A stretch of 64,000 nucleotides of DNA from Psychrobacter sp. AH5 (GTDB taxonomy: Bacteria > Pseudomonadota > Gammaproteobacteria > Pseudomonadales > Moraxellaceae), in contig NZ_JAMBMT010000001.1 in the NCBI RefSeq assembly GCF_040371085.1, positions 2,232,001-2,296,000 of the forward strand, given 5' to 3'. Within the stretch, counting starts at the first letter, position 1; every line of letters starts with the position of its first letter. Shown piece after piece: positions 21,259-31,147 of the stretch. The position numbers were made by a program, and so were the translations under genes. The notes beneath the pieces were generated by a model. It saw only the letters and a program-made list of their open reading frames with translations. It did not search any database and was not told where the DNA came from.

Positions 21259-23025
21259 TTACGCCAATCCCAACTCTTCTTTCATTTGCTCAATAATTTT
21301 ATATTTTTGAATTTTACCGGTAATTGTCATCGGATACTCAGCGACAAAACGATAATAAGTCGGAATTTTATAGTGAGCGATATGCTCTTGACAGAACTGT
21401 TTGACCTCTTCTTCACTCAAACAGCCCTGCTCTTTTGGGATAATCCAAGCTGCTAACACCTCACCATAACGATCATCAGGAATGCCGACGATCTGTACGT
21501 CACGAATCTTTGGATGGCGATAAAGATAGTTTTCAATCTCCACCGGATAGATATTTTCGCCGCCGCGAATCACCATGTCTTTACTACGTCCGACTATCTT
21601 CACGTAGCCATCTTCATCCATCGTTGCTAGATCGCCGGTATGCATCCAGCCATCCTGTATAGCCTCGCGAGTCTTGAAGCGGCTACCCCAATAGCCTTTC
21701 ATCACTGAATAGCCTTTGGTGAGTAGCTCGCCTGTTTCGCCAATAGGTAGAATCTCACCGCTTTCGGTATCGACAACTTTGACCTCAAGCGCCGGTTGAA
21801 CCAGTCCGACAGTGGAGACTTGCTTTTCAAGCGGGGTATGCTTATTGGTCTGACAAGAGACCGGGCTAGTCTCAGTCATGCCATAAGCGATGGTGACCTC
21901 ACTCATATGCATCTTGTCGATGACTCGGCGCATCACCTCAATCGGACAGCTCGAGCCTGCCATAATACCGGTACGCAGACTCGATAGATCAAATTTGTTA
22001 AAATCAGGATGGTCCAGCTCAGCGATAAACATCGTCGGCACCCCATGCAGCGCCGTACATCTCTCCGCTTCTACCGTCTCTAACACTGTCAATGGCTCAA
22101 AACCATCATTGGGATAAACGATACAACCGCCATGTGTCAGAATCGCAAGATTACCTAATACCATACCGAAGCAGTGATAAAGCGGTACGGGGATACACAG
22201 CCTATCCTCTTCTGTAAGGTTCATCGCCTCACCGATAAAGTAGCCGTTATTTAGGATATTACGGTGGCTCAGCGTTGCGCCTTTTGGGGTGCCAGTGGTA
22301 CCGCTAGTGAACTGCACATTGATAGCATCGGTGTTTTTGAGCTGCGCTTGACGCTGTGTCACACGCGGATCATTAGCATCCCCTTCGGCTATCCAATCCG
22401 AGAACTTCTGCATAAAGCTGACATCCTCAGTGTCATCAGGCCCATCAATCCAAATAATACGCTCAACGGTCGGTATCTCGACCAAATCAAGCTGATTAAA
22501 AGTCTTATGGTAAATCTCCGGACACAGCTCACGAATCATTTGCGCATAATCGCTGCTCTTAAAATGACGCATCAATACTAGTGCCGAGCAGCCAAGCTTA
22601 TTTAAGGAGTATTGCAGCTCAAAGGTGCGATAGGCTGGATTGATATTGACTAAAATGACGCCGACTTTAGCTGTGGCAAGCTGCATAAGTAGCCACTCGC
22701 TATTATTGTGCGACCAGATACCGATACGATCGCCGATCTCAAGCCCCATCTCGATAATGGCGCTGGCAAGCTTATTAACCTGCTGTTGTAGCTGCTTGTA
22801 AGTCCAGTGAATATTTTGATGACGTACTACTAGGGCTTCACGTTCAGGGTATTTGGCAACAATAGCGTCAAAAAAATCGCCGATAGTCGCTTCTATCAGC
22901 GCTACATCGGGCCCCTTATCATAGCTCTGTGTCAAAGGTGCATTAGCTGAGCGCGCGCCCATGTTGATTTGTGGAATATTATTTAAAATATCATCAAAAG
23001 CGGTATTGGAGGAAGGTTGAGTCAT
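21259..23025 (-). CDS. AMP-forming acyl-CoA synthetase
   Basis: ANL-superfamily ligase that activates a carboxylic acid to its CoA thioester through an acyl-AMP. The 588-residue protein has the P-loop-like [16 protein letters not shown] at about 238, AYGMTETSP at about 378, [22 protein letters not shown] at about 466 and the C-terminal TGKIQKYKI with the catalytic lysine. It is the first gene of the leucine cluster on the minus strand, which suggests a branched short-chain or related acid such as isovalerate. Substrate choice cannot be read directly. AAGGA lies six bases before the ATG. Confidence 0.9.
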   Translation of the reverse strand: MTQPSSNTAFDDILNNIPQINMGARSANAPLTQSYDKGPDVALIEATIGDFFDAIVAKYPEREALVVRHQNIHWTYKQLQQQVNKLASAIIEMGLEIGDRIGIWSHNNSEWLLMQLATAKVGVILVNINPAYRTFELQYSLNKLGCSALVLMRHFKSSDYAQMIRELCPEIYHKTFNQLDLVEIPTVERIIWIDGPDDTEDVSFMQKFSDWIAEGDANDPRVTQRQAQLKNTDAINVQFTSGTTGTPKGATLSHRNILNNGYFIGEAMNLTEEDRLCIPVPLYHCFGMVLGNLAILTHGGCIVYPNDGFEPLTVLETVEAERCTALHGVPTMFIAELDHPDFNKFDLSSLRTGIMAGSSCPIEVMRRVIDKMHMSEVTIAYGMTETSPVSCQTNKHTPLEKQVSTVGLVQPALEVKVVDTESGEILPIGETGELLTKGYSVMKGYWGSRFKTREAIQDGWMHTGDLATMDEDGYVKIVGRSKDMVIRGGENIYPVEIENYLYRHPKIRDVQIVGIPDDRYGEVLAAWIIPKEQGCLSEEEVKQFCQEHIAHYKIPTYYRFVAEYPMTITGKIQKYKIIEQMKEELGLA

Positions 23026-23235
23026 AACGAATCCTTTCGTTTTACTTTTTATTCATATTACTATCATAAGAGTACCTATGTTGTAGGCAAACTTATGTTC
23101 CTTGTCTATCATTTACAGCACAGCGATTACTATAACGCCTAAAACGAAATGCTGTCAATAATATCGATACATAATGTCTCACTTATATAAGTAATGAATT
23201 GTTTCTATAGCAGCTACTAATCACAAAAAACAGTA

Positions 23236-23272
23236 TAAAAAAGCCAATTACTTATCAAAATAAATAATTGGC
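23236..23272 (-). terminator. Rho-independent terminator after the flavoprotein gene
   Basis: On the minus strand GCCAATTA and TAATTGGC form a stem followed by a run of six T, about 45 bases after the stop at 23317. Confidence 0.75.
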
Positions 23273-23316
23273 GGTTGCTTGGGATGTAATAGCTAGTGGT
23301 TTATCAAAAGTCGCTT

Positions 23317-24552
23317 CTACACATTAGCAGTGGGTGGCAGCTTAGTGGAGACTGTCGCCGTGACTTGTTGATTATCATCGAATAACTCCATCACTAGCTC
23401 GTCGTCCGTTTCTGTTTTTACTTGCCAATCCCCAGTCGCTTGCGGCGTGCCAACTACTGTTACTGCAATCGCTTTATTTTTTAGACGAATCATTGGCGGC
23501 TTATGATCATAACCAGCATGCTCATGACCCAAAATATCGTCCGCGATAGTTGCCGCCTGCGCTCGCAGCGGCGCGACATAACGACAGGCCACGCCATCTA
23601 TCGACATACAATCACCGATGGCATAAATGATATTAGTAGCGTGATCAAGCTCTGCAGATTTAGCGCGCAAAGTTGCCGCATCGACGACGATGCCAGTACG
23701 GCGATCAAATTCAACCCCTGCCGCTGTAGGTAGTTTGCTGTCGATCACAAGTCCAGCACTAGCAATCACGTGATCGACTATCAATGTGGCTGGTTGTTTA
23801 GCTGCTGACTCTTCTTTGCTTGCTAGTGGTTCACAACTCACTTGTAGGGTATCATCTTCATTTCGCGTGACACTAGTCACTTGATAGCCGCCCAAAAACT
23901 CGATACCTTGCGACTGGATAGCTTTGGCAATACGCGCTGTTGCTTTTGCTGGTAGCATTTGCGCAAGAGGCGCCTCGTTGAGATCTATCAAGGTAATTTT
24001 GTGACCGGCTTTGAGCAAGTCTTCAGCGATCTCAGTACCGACCATTCCCGCGCCAACGATAGCTACATGCTGACTGCCAGTCGCTAGCTTTTCTTGTAGC
24101 TGTCCAAAGCGCTCGATATGGTTGACGTGCCAGACCAAATCCTCTGGCAAACTCTTTGGAAATATCGGCTGCGCGCCCATCGCTAGCACTAGCTTGTCAT
24201 AGCCAAGCGTCGCATAATTAGTATATACAGGATCAGAGCGAAGCGCCGAGACAAGATGTAGCTGTTGACTGCTTGAATCAATATCACTGACTTGCGTATT
24301 GGCGAGCAATTTTATATTAGCAGCCTCTGCAGCTTTACTACCAGTCGCTCGCACTAGATCAGCCGGCTGTTTATTTTGGCTAATAGCCATGGTCAGCATC
24401 GGCTTGTGATAACGATCGCCATTATCAGCGGTAATTAAAGTAATTGGAATCTGTTTATCTTTACTACGAATAGCATCGACGACATGCCAGCCTGCTAGGC
24501 CTGCACCTACGATAACAACACCTGATGTTTTGGACGGATTTTCCACACTCAT
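23317..24552 (-). CDS. FAD-dependent NAD(P)H oxidoreductase, rubredoxin reductase-like
   Basis: A pyridine nucleotide-disulfide reductase-fold flavoprotein. It has the N-terminal dinucleotide-binding motif VVIVGAGLAGW, a second one (VAIVGAGMVGTEIAEDL) at about 165, and ATG-type motifs including IYAIGDC near 315. It resembles rubredoxin reductases (RubB/AlkT) that pass electrons from NADH to rubredoxin for alkane hydroxylation, but no rubredoxin gene is in the window. I chose the ATG at 24552 because GGAG lies seven bases upstream; the longer frame to 24594 has no such site. It has its own terminator. Confidence 0.82.
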   Translation of the reverse strand: MSVENPSKTSGVVIVGAGLAGWHVVDAIRSKDKQIPITLITADNGDRYHKPMLTMAISQNKQPADLVRATGSKAAEAANIKLLANTQVSDIDSSSQQLHLVSALRSDPVYTNYATLGYDKLVLAMGAQPIFPKSLPEDLVWHVNHIERFGQLQEKLATGSQHVAIVGAGMVGTEIAEDLLKAGHKITLIDLNEAPLAQMLPAKATARIAKAIQSQGIEFLGGYQVTSVTRNEDDTLQVSCEPLASKEESAAKQPATLIVDHVIASAGLVIDSKLPTAAGVEFDRRTGIVVDAATLRAKSAELDHATNIIYAIGDCMSIDGVACRYVAPLRAQAATIADDILGHEHAGYDHKPPMIRLKNKAIAVTVVGTPQATGDWQVKTETDDELVMELFDDNQQVTATVSTKLPPTANV

Positions 24553-24673
24553 AATGGCTCCAAGATAGCTTTTATAGTTGTTTGCATTAAACATGCTTTA
24601 GGGCACTGGTAGCTATTGTAGCAGCAAAACAGGAACACTTGTAAGCTGAGAGTAAATAGTAAAAATTAGCCAC

Positions 24674-24699
24674 AAAAAAGCGCCTTAATAAAGACGCTA
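24674..24699 (-). terminator. Rho-independent terminator after gltL
   Basis: On the minus strand TAGCGTCTT-TATT-AAGGCGCT forms a hairpin with one mismatch, followed by six T. It closes the gltIJKL operon. Confidence 0.75.
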
Positions 24700-24718
24700 A
24701 ATCACCACTCAAACACTC

Positions 24719-25525
24719 TTAATGATTAAGAATCTTTGATAAGAACTGCTGCGCGCGCTCACTTTTTGCCCCTTCAAAAAACTCCTCTTTACTACAGTTC
24801 TCAACGATATAACCCTCATCCATAAAGATAATGCGGTTAGCGACTTGGCTGGCAAACCCCATCTCATGCGTCACACACATCATCGTCATACCATCATGAG
24901 TCAGCTCTACCATGACATCGAGTACCTCTTGAATCATCTCAGGATCGAGCGCCGAGGTCGGCTCATCAAATAGCATGGCTACCGGATCCATCGCTAATGC
25001 GCGCGCGATAGCTACTCGCTGCTGCTGACCACCCGACAGCTCAGCTGGATATTTAGCCGCTTGTGCCGTTAAGCCTACTCGGTCCAAATAAGCCATACCT
25101 TTTTGCTTAGCCTCGCTTTCTTTACGACCTAATACTTTGATTTGCGCCACTGTCAGGTTATCGATGATAGTCAGATGCGGGAATAATTCAAAATGCTGAA
25201 ACACCATACCGACGCGGCTGCGAAGTTTTGGCAAGTTCGTTTTTGGATCGCCGACAGAGATACCATTAACCATGATTTGACCTTTTTGAAAAGGCTCCAA
25301 ACCGTTTACGGTCTTAATCAAGGTTGACTTACCACTACCGGATGGGCCACACACTACCACCACATCGCCTTTATGCACGTGAGCGGTACAATCTGTCAAT
25401 ACTTGAAAGTCGCCATACCATTTGCTGACACTGTCTATCTCAATTACCATCTCATCGCTAGCATGCCCATTGTCAGTGACCAATCCGCCAAAGTCATTTA
25501 TAAAGGTCTTAGCATTATTCATCAT
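24719..25525 (-). CDS. gltL: Glutamate/aspartate ABC transporter ATPase GltL
   Basis: Powers import of acidic amino acids with GltI, GltJ and GltK. Walker A is GPSGSGKST near residue 60, the signature is [15 protein letters not shown] at about 164, and Walker B is [15 protein letters not shown]. About 25 residues precede the conserved start of the ATPase fold, slightly longer than in E. coli. Two adjacent ATG codons are possible starts; AGGAG fits the second (25522) marginally better. It is the last gene of the operon and 60 bases follow the permease stop before it. Confidence 0.93.
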   Translation of the reverse strand: MMNNAKTFINDFGGLVTDNGHASDEMVIEIDSVSKWYGDFQVLTDCTAHVHKGDVVVVCGPSGSGKSTLIKTVNGLEPFQKGQIMVNGISVGDPKTNLPKLRSRVGMVFQHFELFPHLTIIDNLTVAQIKVLGRKESEAKQKGMAYLDRVGLTAQAAKYPAELSGGQQQRVAIARALAMDPVAMLFDEPTSALDPEMIQEVLDVMVELTHDGMTMMCVTHEMGFASQVANRIIFMDEGYIVENCSKEEFFEGAKSERAQQFLSKILNH

Positions 25526-25585
25526 TGGCTCCTAGCCTTATGCTTAGTTTTGCTGAATGTCATTCAAAATCACTATAAAGCAACT

Positions 25586-26257
25586 TTAAAATCTTAATTT
25601 TTTCTGTACTTGTTGTACGCCTACTGAGGCGGCCAAACTGATAATAAAGTAGATAGCACCGGCACCCAAAATATAAGGGGTTAGTAGACCCATCAGCTCG
25701 CCGCGCACATAGGCGGCACGGAAAAAATCAGTCAAACCAATGGCGAATACTAGTGTCGTATCTTGGAATAAAATAATACATTGCTGCAATATCAGCGGCA
25801 GCATTTTGCGAAAAGCTTGCGGCAAAATAACCAAACGCATAGTCTGCCCATACGTCATGCCCAGTGCTCTAGCCGCATTGACCTGTCCGCTACCGATAGA
25901 CTGAATACCGGCTCGCACCACTTCTGAGAAGTAAGCGGCCTCAAACATCATAAAGGCGACTACACAAGACGCAAAAGCGGCATTAATCTTCAGATAACTG
26001 CCTGCTATCCAAAAATAAATCAACGGTACCGCAAAGTAAAACCACAGTAGCACTAGCAGTAGTGGTACTGAGCGAAAATAGTTGACGTATAATTTGGCAG
26101 GAATCTCTAGCGCCTTAATACCGGATAAACGCATTAACGCTAATATGGTGCCTAAAGTAATACCGCCAAAAATAGCTAAAAACAATACCTTTAAGGTAGT
26201 TATCATACCGCCCATCAAGCCTGGGTAGGCTGTCGCAAGTTCGGTCATCATATTCAT
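25586..26257 (-). CDS. gltK: Glutamate/aspartate ABC transporter permease GltK
   Basis: An inner membrane permease of 223 residues with about five membrane segments. It has the EAA-loop typical of the HisMQ family (GQVNAARALGMTYGQTMRLVILPQA) that docks on the ATPase. Its ATG overlaps the TGA stop of gltJ in an ATGA junction, so the two are translationally coupled. It probably forms a heterodimer with GltJ. Confidence 0.92.
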   Translation of the reverse strand: MNMMTELATAYPGLMGGMITTLKVLFLAIFGGITLGTILALMRLSGIKALEIPAKLYVNYFRSVPLLLVLLWFYFAVPLIYFWIAGSYLKINAAFASCVVAFMMFEAAYFSEVVRAGIQSIGSGQVNAARALGMTYGQTMRLVILPQAFRKMLPLILQQCIILFQDTTLVFAIGLTDFFRAAYVRGELMGLLTPYILGAGAIYFIISLAASVGVQQVQKKLRF

Positions 26258-27000
26258 TTCTGACTCCCTGCAATAAGCCCTGGAACCCTTAATTTGCGTT
26301 CAATCAGGCCCATAATGGCAATAAGCGATAGATTAAATACCAGATAGATAATCGTTGCGTAAGTATAAATCTCTAGACTATTTTGGGTATATTCGCTAAT
26401 GGTTTTGGTTTGACTAATCAGCTCCATAACCCCGACTAGTGAGGCCACCGAAGCGTTTTTGAAACAGTTGGTTAGCTCAGAGCTCAGCGGCGGTAAGATA
26501 ATACGAAAGGCTTGCGGTAGCAGTACTTGTCTATAAGCTTGCGGAATAGTAAAGCCAAGCGCATAAGCGGCGTTAATCTGTCCTTGCGGCAAGGACTCAA
26601 TACCGGTACGTACTTGCTCAACGATACGAGCGGCGGTAAATAGCCCAAGACCAATACTCGCTGAGAGCATAGCGGAGGTGTTAGGAGATAAATCCTTATA
26701 CCACCATTCTTGTAGCGCTGGTGTGAGCCAACCTGGAGCCACATAAAACCAAAAAAACAGTTGTACAAGCAGCGGGATATTGCGAAAAAAAGTAACGTAA
26801 GCAGTACCAATACTACGAGCCGTCTTGCTAGGCAAAGTACGCATGATACCGAAAATGGTACCGATGATCATAGCTATGGCCCAAGCAATACTTCCTATCA
26901 GCAATAACCAGCCAAGGCCGGTCAGCATCCAGTTAAAATATAGCTCATTACCGATGCCGGTATGCTCAAATAGCACGCCCCAGTTCCAGCTATAATTCAT
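26254..27000 (-). CDS. gltJ: Glutamate/aspartate ABC transporter permease GltJ
   Basis: Second permease subunit of the transporter. It has several membrane segments, the sequence FFRNIPLLVQLFFWFY, and an EAA-loop (GQINAAYALGFTIPQAYRQVLLPQA). I start it at the ATG at 27000, which has GGAGAG upstream and encodes MNYSWNWGVLFE, matching the start of E. coli GltJ. The frame could extend to 27033 but without a good binding site. An inverted repeat lies between this gene and gltI. Confidence 0.92.
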   Translation of the reverse strand: MNYSWNWGVLFEHTGIGNELYFNWMLTGLGWLLLIGSIAWAIAMIIGTIFGIMRTLPSKTARSIGTAYVTFFRNIPLLVQLFFWFYVAPGWLTPALQEWWYKDLSPNTSAMLSASIGLGLFTAARIVEQVRTGIESLPQGQINAAYALGFTIPQAYRQVLLPQAFRIILPPLSSELTNCFKNASVASLVGVMELISQTKTISEYTQNSLEIYTYATIIYLVFNLSLIAIMGLIERKLRVPGLIAGSQK

Positions 27001-27027
27001 TTTGTCTCTCCATGCAGCAAAAAATAA

Positions 27028-27061
27028 ACTCACGCGTAACCTTTAGATTGAACGCGTGAGT
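27028..27061 (-). promoter_or_regulatory. Hairpin between gltI and gltJ
   Basis: Ten perfectly complementary bases, ACTCACGCGT at 27028-27037 and ACGCGTGAGT at 27052-27061, flank a 14-base loop. There is no T-run. In this position the hairpin could protect the gltI message from 3' decay or reduce read-through, giving more binding protein than permease. That role is inferred. Confidence 0.6.
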
Positions 27062-27090
27062 AGCAAGCTATGATGAGTAAAAGCTAGCTC

Positions 27091-28068
27091 TTACTGCGCT
27101 ACAGCGGCTTTTGGTTGAGCACTGTCATGGGGATTGGCAATCAGGGCTTTTAGGTTGTCTGACATCTCAAAGTTCAAGTTGACATTTTTTGGTGGAATTG
27201 GGTTTAAGAACCACTTGTCATAAATAGCATTAATCTCGCCTGATTTAAAGACGTTGGCTAGCGCCTCATCGACCACTGCTTTAAATTCAGGGTCATCTTT
27301 ACGCATCATACAGCCATAGATCTCAAACGACTGCGGCTCACCAACGATGACCCATTCCTCAGGGTTTTTGGCTTTAGCTTTTTCGCCGGCTAGTAGCACG
27401 TCATCCATCATAAAGGCATCTGCGCGGCCGTTCTCTAACATAAGAAACCCTTCACCGTGGTCTTTGGCTGAGATGATATTGGTATCCATCTGTTTTTCAT
27501 CATTGTATTGACGAATATAACGCTCAGAGGTCGTACCAGCCGTGGTCACTAGCGTTTTGCCTTTTAAATCTTCAAAATCATTAATGCCAGAGTCAGCCTT
27601 GGTCAACAGACGCGTACCAATCTCAAAAAAGCCGTTTGAGAAAGCAACTTGCTTTTGACGTTCTTCGTTATTGGTGGTTGAGCCACACTCAAAATCAACG
27701 GTACCGTTTTGGACTAGTGGAATACGAGTTTGTGAAGTGATTAGGTTATAGCGAACATCAAGATCCGGCATATTGAGCTCTTGCTTAATGGCCTCGACCA
27801 CTTTCATCTCTAAATCATGCGCATAACCCATCGGCTGATTAGGATCATCAGCGATATAAGAAAAAGGAATAGAAGAATCGCGATAGCCGACTACGATAGT
27901 GCCTGAGTCTTTGATTTTTTGGAGTGTACCGTTAGTACTGGCAGCGGCTTCAGTAGTAGCGCCATCTGCAGGGGCGGCATCATCGGTAGCAGTTTGATTA
28001 TTACAGCCTGCTAAACCGAACGCTAAAAAAGCGGCTAATGTTAGAGGTTTGGTAAGTGCGTAAGCCAT
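27091..28068 (-). CDS. gltI: Glutamate/aspartate-binding lipoprotein GltI
   Basis: Periplasmic substrate-binding protein of the glutamate/aspartate ABC transporter. The signal peptide ends in the lipobox LAGC, so it is predicted to be lipid-anchored. The mature part closely follows E. coli GltI, for example VGYRDSSIPFSY, ITSQTRIPLVQNGTVDFECG and STTNNEERQKQ. I take the ATG at 28068, with AAGGA eight bases upstream; the frame extends three codons further. It is the first gene of the operon, divergent from hslO across about 290 bases that should hold both promoters. Confidence 0.95.
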   Translation of the reverse strand: MAYALTKPLTLAAFLAFGLAGCNNQTATDDAAPADGATTEAAASTNGTLQKIKDSGTIVVGYRDSSIPFSYIADDPNQPMGYAHDLEMKVVEAIKQELNMPDLDVRYNLITSQTRIPLVQNGTVDFECGSTTNNEERQKQVAFSNGFFEIGTRLLTKADSGINDFEDLKGKTLVTTAGTTSERYIRQYNDEKQMDTNIISAKDHGEGFLMLENGRADAFMMDDVLLAGEKAKAKNPEEWVIVGEPQSFEIYGCMMRKDDPEFKAVVDEALANVFKSGEINAIYDKWFLNPIPPKNVNLNFEMSDNLKALIANPHDSAQPKAAVAQ

Positions 28069-28356
28069 GAGATACATCCTTTTATCACATCATTATTTAG
28101 TTAAAAAATGCTAAATTCGGTATTATTACCAACAAGCATCCATGCAGTTACTTTTAGTTATCTTAATGCAACTCAATGTTACTGTACAACACTTTTATTA
28201 TTATTGTCCAAATTTTTGATTATTTGAGCGACTTTCTATAATAAATCTGCCCTTTTTAGCTAATAGCTTTGCTAGATAACACTATGGTTATTATTGATAA
28301 ATTAAGAACAACCCCCATAAAGCTAACACCTTCTTAACTTAGTAAGATAAAAATAT

Positions 28357-29340
28357 ATGACACAAGATACTTCCGCTGCAACTACCCATAACCAGCCATT
28401 ATCTGCGCAAACTCCTACCAATGATGTCCGTCAGCGCTTCTTTATTGAGGACTCGCCAGTACGCGGTGATGTGGTGCGTTTATCACGCAGTTATGCAACC
28501 ACTATCGCGCAAAAGCCTTATCCTGAAGCCATCAAACGCTTGCTTGGTGAGATGTTAACCGCGGCCAGCTTGCTTATCGGTACGGTCAAAATCGATGGCC
28601 GTCTGTCTATTCAGTTGCAGTCCTCAGATAGCGATAGCCTACTGAATTGGGCGATGGCAGAGTGCGATCAAAACGGTATTATCCGCGCGCTTGCTAGCTG
28701 GAAAGCAGACAATGACGAGCAAGTACAAGCTTGGGATAATATGATCGATGCCAAGCAAGCTTTTGCTGAATTAGGCGAAGCTGGTAAAGGGGTATTATTT
28801 ATTAATATCCAGCCTGATGGCGGTGAGCCGTATCAAGGTATCGTCGAGCGTAGCCATGATAATTTGGCAGACTGCTTGGCGCATTATCAAAAGCAATCGG
28901 CACAGATTCCGACCTTGATTAACTTAGCCTCAGATGGCCTACAAGCGGGCGGTGTACTGGTGCAAATGCTGCCGCGTACCGTTCAAGAAACCGTTGAAGT
29001 AGAACAAAATCAAGATGCCGGTATCGATGATGATTTGTGGACGCGTCTAACTATGCTCACTAGTACTGTCAAAGATGAAGAATTGACTACGCTTGCTGCT
29101 AGCGAGATTATTTACCGCTTATACAATGAAGAGAGCGTGGTCGCCCCTGAGCCTGTCAGCTTAGAATTTGGCTGTACTTGCTCGCGTGAGAAATGTGAGA
29201 CGGCGATTGAGCAGATTGGCGAGACTGAGGCTTTAGATATCTTAGAGGAGCAAAACGGCAGCTTTGAGATGGACTGCGGCTTTTGTGGTGAGATCTATAA
29301 GTTTGATAAAGACGATGTAACAGCTATTTTTGCGGAGTAG
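28357..29340 (+). CDS. hslO: Redox-regulated chaperone Hsp33 (HslO)
   Basis: Holdase chaperone activated by oxidation, which protects unfolded proteins during oxidative and heat stress. The 327 residues include the N-terminal chaperone domain and the C-terminal zinc-binding redox switch. The four cysteines are in a C-x-C pair near residue 271 and a C-x-x-C pair near 306, in CTCSREK and CGFCGE. A polar tail of about 25 residues precedes the conserved fold. The ATG has no evident ribosome binding site. A strong terminator follows. Confidence 0.95.
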   Translation: MTQDTSAATTHNQPLSAQTPTNDVRQRFFIEDSPVRGDVVRLSRSYATTIAQKPYPEAIKRLLGEMLTAASLLIGTVKIDGRLSIQLQSSDSDSLLNWAMAECDQNGIIRALASWKADNDEQVQAWDNMIDAKQAFAELGEAGKGVLFINIQPDGGEPYQGIVERSHDNLADCLAHYQKQSAQIPTLINLASDGLQAGGVLVQMLPRTVQETVEVEQNQDAGIDDDLWTRLTMLTSTVKDEELTTLAASEIIYRLYNEESVVAPEPVSLEFGCTCSREKCETAIEQIGETEALDILEEQNGSFEMDCGFCGEIYKFDKDDVTAIFAE

Positions 29341-29362
29341 TTTTTTTATTATAACCACTCAA

Positions 29363-29397
29363 AACCCCTTAAGATGAGAGTCTTAAGGGGTTTTTTT
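29363..29397. terminator. Terminator between convergent hslO and hydrolase genes
   Basis: AACCCCTTAAG and CTTAAGGGGTT are perfect inverted copies around an eight-base loop and are followed by seven T on the plus strand. The four A before the left arm give it weaker potential on the other strand. Confidence 0.85.
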
Positions 29398-29435
29398 AGA
29401 TATCAACATGCTTAAAGCTAGGTTTTAATTGTACT

Positions 29436-30965
29436 CTAAGAGTCTTCCGTCTGTAAACTTAAGCTTTGAGGATAAGAATGAATACGATCTCGGCTAGCGT
29501 AATCGCTTTTACCATTATCTAGTAACCACTCTACCACTTGTTCGCGCACTCTTCGACTGTGTATAAGGCCCATGTGATTGACGCCATAAAAGACTGCTTT
29601 ATGACCCTCTGGTACAAACAAATTATGCTCGCCATCATCTTCGCCTAGGGCAGAAGCTACCGAGACTAAACTATCTCCCAAAAGATTGGTGACTTTTGAA
29701 TCATAGTGCGTCTCAATCAAGGCGCTCGCGACAAAAAAGGTCTTAACGCCGGTAGGCAGACGCGTAGGATGGCGAAAATCTTGGGGTAACACATTACGCC
29801 CCTCTAAAGACTGCCAGTCAGCATCACGAATACTACCATGACGAAGATCTATAATACCAGCGCTGCGCATGTCGCCTAAGTGCGCAAGCGAGCTGGCAAA
29901 GGGAACTTTACTGATAATGTCTTGTACCATAAAACCAATACGCTCAAGCAAAGCACCGTGATGAGGCGAGCCTAAAGTAATCAGATTACCAACACGTTTG
30001 ACCCAATCTAGACGGTCTTGTTTGCCATAATGTAGCGCACTACGAGCGACTAGGCCGCCCATACTATGGCCCACTATATCTATTTGACTGATATTTGGAT
30101 TATTATCAACCAAGCTTTGTAGCAGTTTGGAGAATTTGTGACCGCTACGTGAGATACGTCGTCCGGTATTATAATCAAGATAGAGTACCGTTGCCTCTGG
30201 TTGACTACGACTGATAGCCGCGCCTAAGCTATTCTCCTCTTCAGGATGCCAGCTTAGATAACTCAAACACAAACCATGACATAAGATAATAATACGCCCC
30301 GATAGTCCCTCATGACGCAGATTGCCATCGGCATCATAGAGCACCATGGGAATCGCTAGAGAGTTACTATGATTGACCAAATGATCGCCCATCACGCCAT
30401 TAAAGACGTTGACTAGCTTTTTTAGTCCATGCGACAGTGGTTGAGAGCTGGTTTGTGTGGCCATGTTTTTATACAAACGTAAGCCTGAAGCTAGATTATT
30501 GCCTACCATCAGCATAATATAACGCACAAGACCATAGACGCGTCCTGTTATGCCGCCTTGCCAATTATTTAGATTATTTTTATTAAAGCGGCCTATAGGA
30601 CGTAACATAATCTCGCGGTGCATCGACTCTACGATCTCAGTGACTTCAACCACGCCCATCGTCGCTAGCTGCGCTAAGCCTTCAAAAAAGTCTCCTAAAG
30701 ATAGCGGCTTATTTTTGATAGTTTCATCGGCATCATCTGCCAATAATCGAACCAGCTCCTCCATATCTAACGCATCAAGCTGCGAGATATGTTCGTACAG
30801 ATCGCCATGCAGCGGCATGCTAGCTTTGGAGATAGGATGAACCCCAGGCTGATAATGAAACATACCTTCATTACCAAAGCTGCTGCCATAACTATCGTGG
30901 GTAGCATCGGGCAAGTCTGGAGTATGGGTTTTAGGAGTAGTCATAGCGTTCTTCGTAGCACTCAT
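29436..30965 (-). CDS. Alpha/beta hydrolase, lipase-like
   Basis: A 509-residue protein whose C-terminal two thirds form an alpha/beta hydrolase. It has the oxyanion-hole region ILCHGLCLSYLSW at about 227, and the nucleophile elbow GHSMGG with the serine at about 300, followed by LITLGSPHHGALLE. These features fit PGAP1- or triacylglycerol lipase-like hydrolases. The N-terminal 200 residues show no recognised domain and no signal peptide, so the enzyme is probably cytoplasmic or membrane-associated. The substrate is unknown. Two ATG codons seven codons apart could start it. Confidence 0.8.
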   Translation of the reverse strand: MSATKNAMTTPKTHTPDLPDATHDSYGSSFGNEGMFHYQPGVHPISKASMPLHGDLYEHISQLDALDMEELVRLLADDADETIKNKPLSLGDFFEGLAQLATMGVVEVTEIVESMHREIMLRPIGRFNKNNLNNWQGGITGRVYGLVRYIMLMVGNNLASGLRLYKNMATQTSSQPLSHGLKKLVNVFNGVMGDHLVNHSNSLAIPMVLYDADGNLRHEGLSGRIIILCHGLCLSYLSWHPEEENSLGAAISRSQPEATVLYLDYNTGRRISRSGHKFSKLLQSLVDNNPNISQIDIVGHSMGGLVARSALHYGKQDRLDWVKRVGNLITLGSPHHGALLERIGFMVQDIISKVPFASSLAHLGDMRSAGIIDLRHGSIRDADWQSLEGRNVLPQDFRHPTRLPTGVKTFFVASALIETHYDSKVTNLLGDSLVSVASALGEDDGEHNLFVPEGHKAVFYGVNHMGLIHSRRVREQVVEWLLDNGKSDYASRDRIHSYPQSLSLQTEDS

Positions 30966-31147
30966 AGGAGAGAGAGGTATTCTGCAAAATACAGATTTCT
31001 ATACTAGCGATTATATGCTACAAATAGAAGCGAATGGTTTGATTTATAAGTCATTTTTATAACCAGTTTGAACCTCCATAAAAAGACTACAAAATAAAAA
31101 GAGGAGCTTTTAGAGATTAGAACAATAAAAAACAGGCGCAAAGATTA

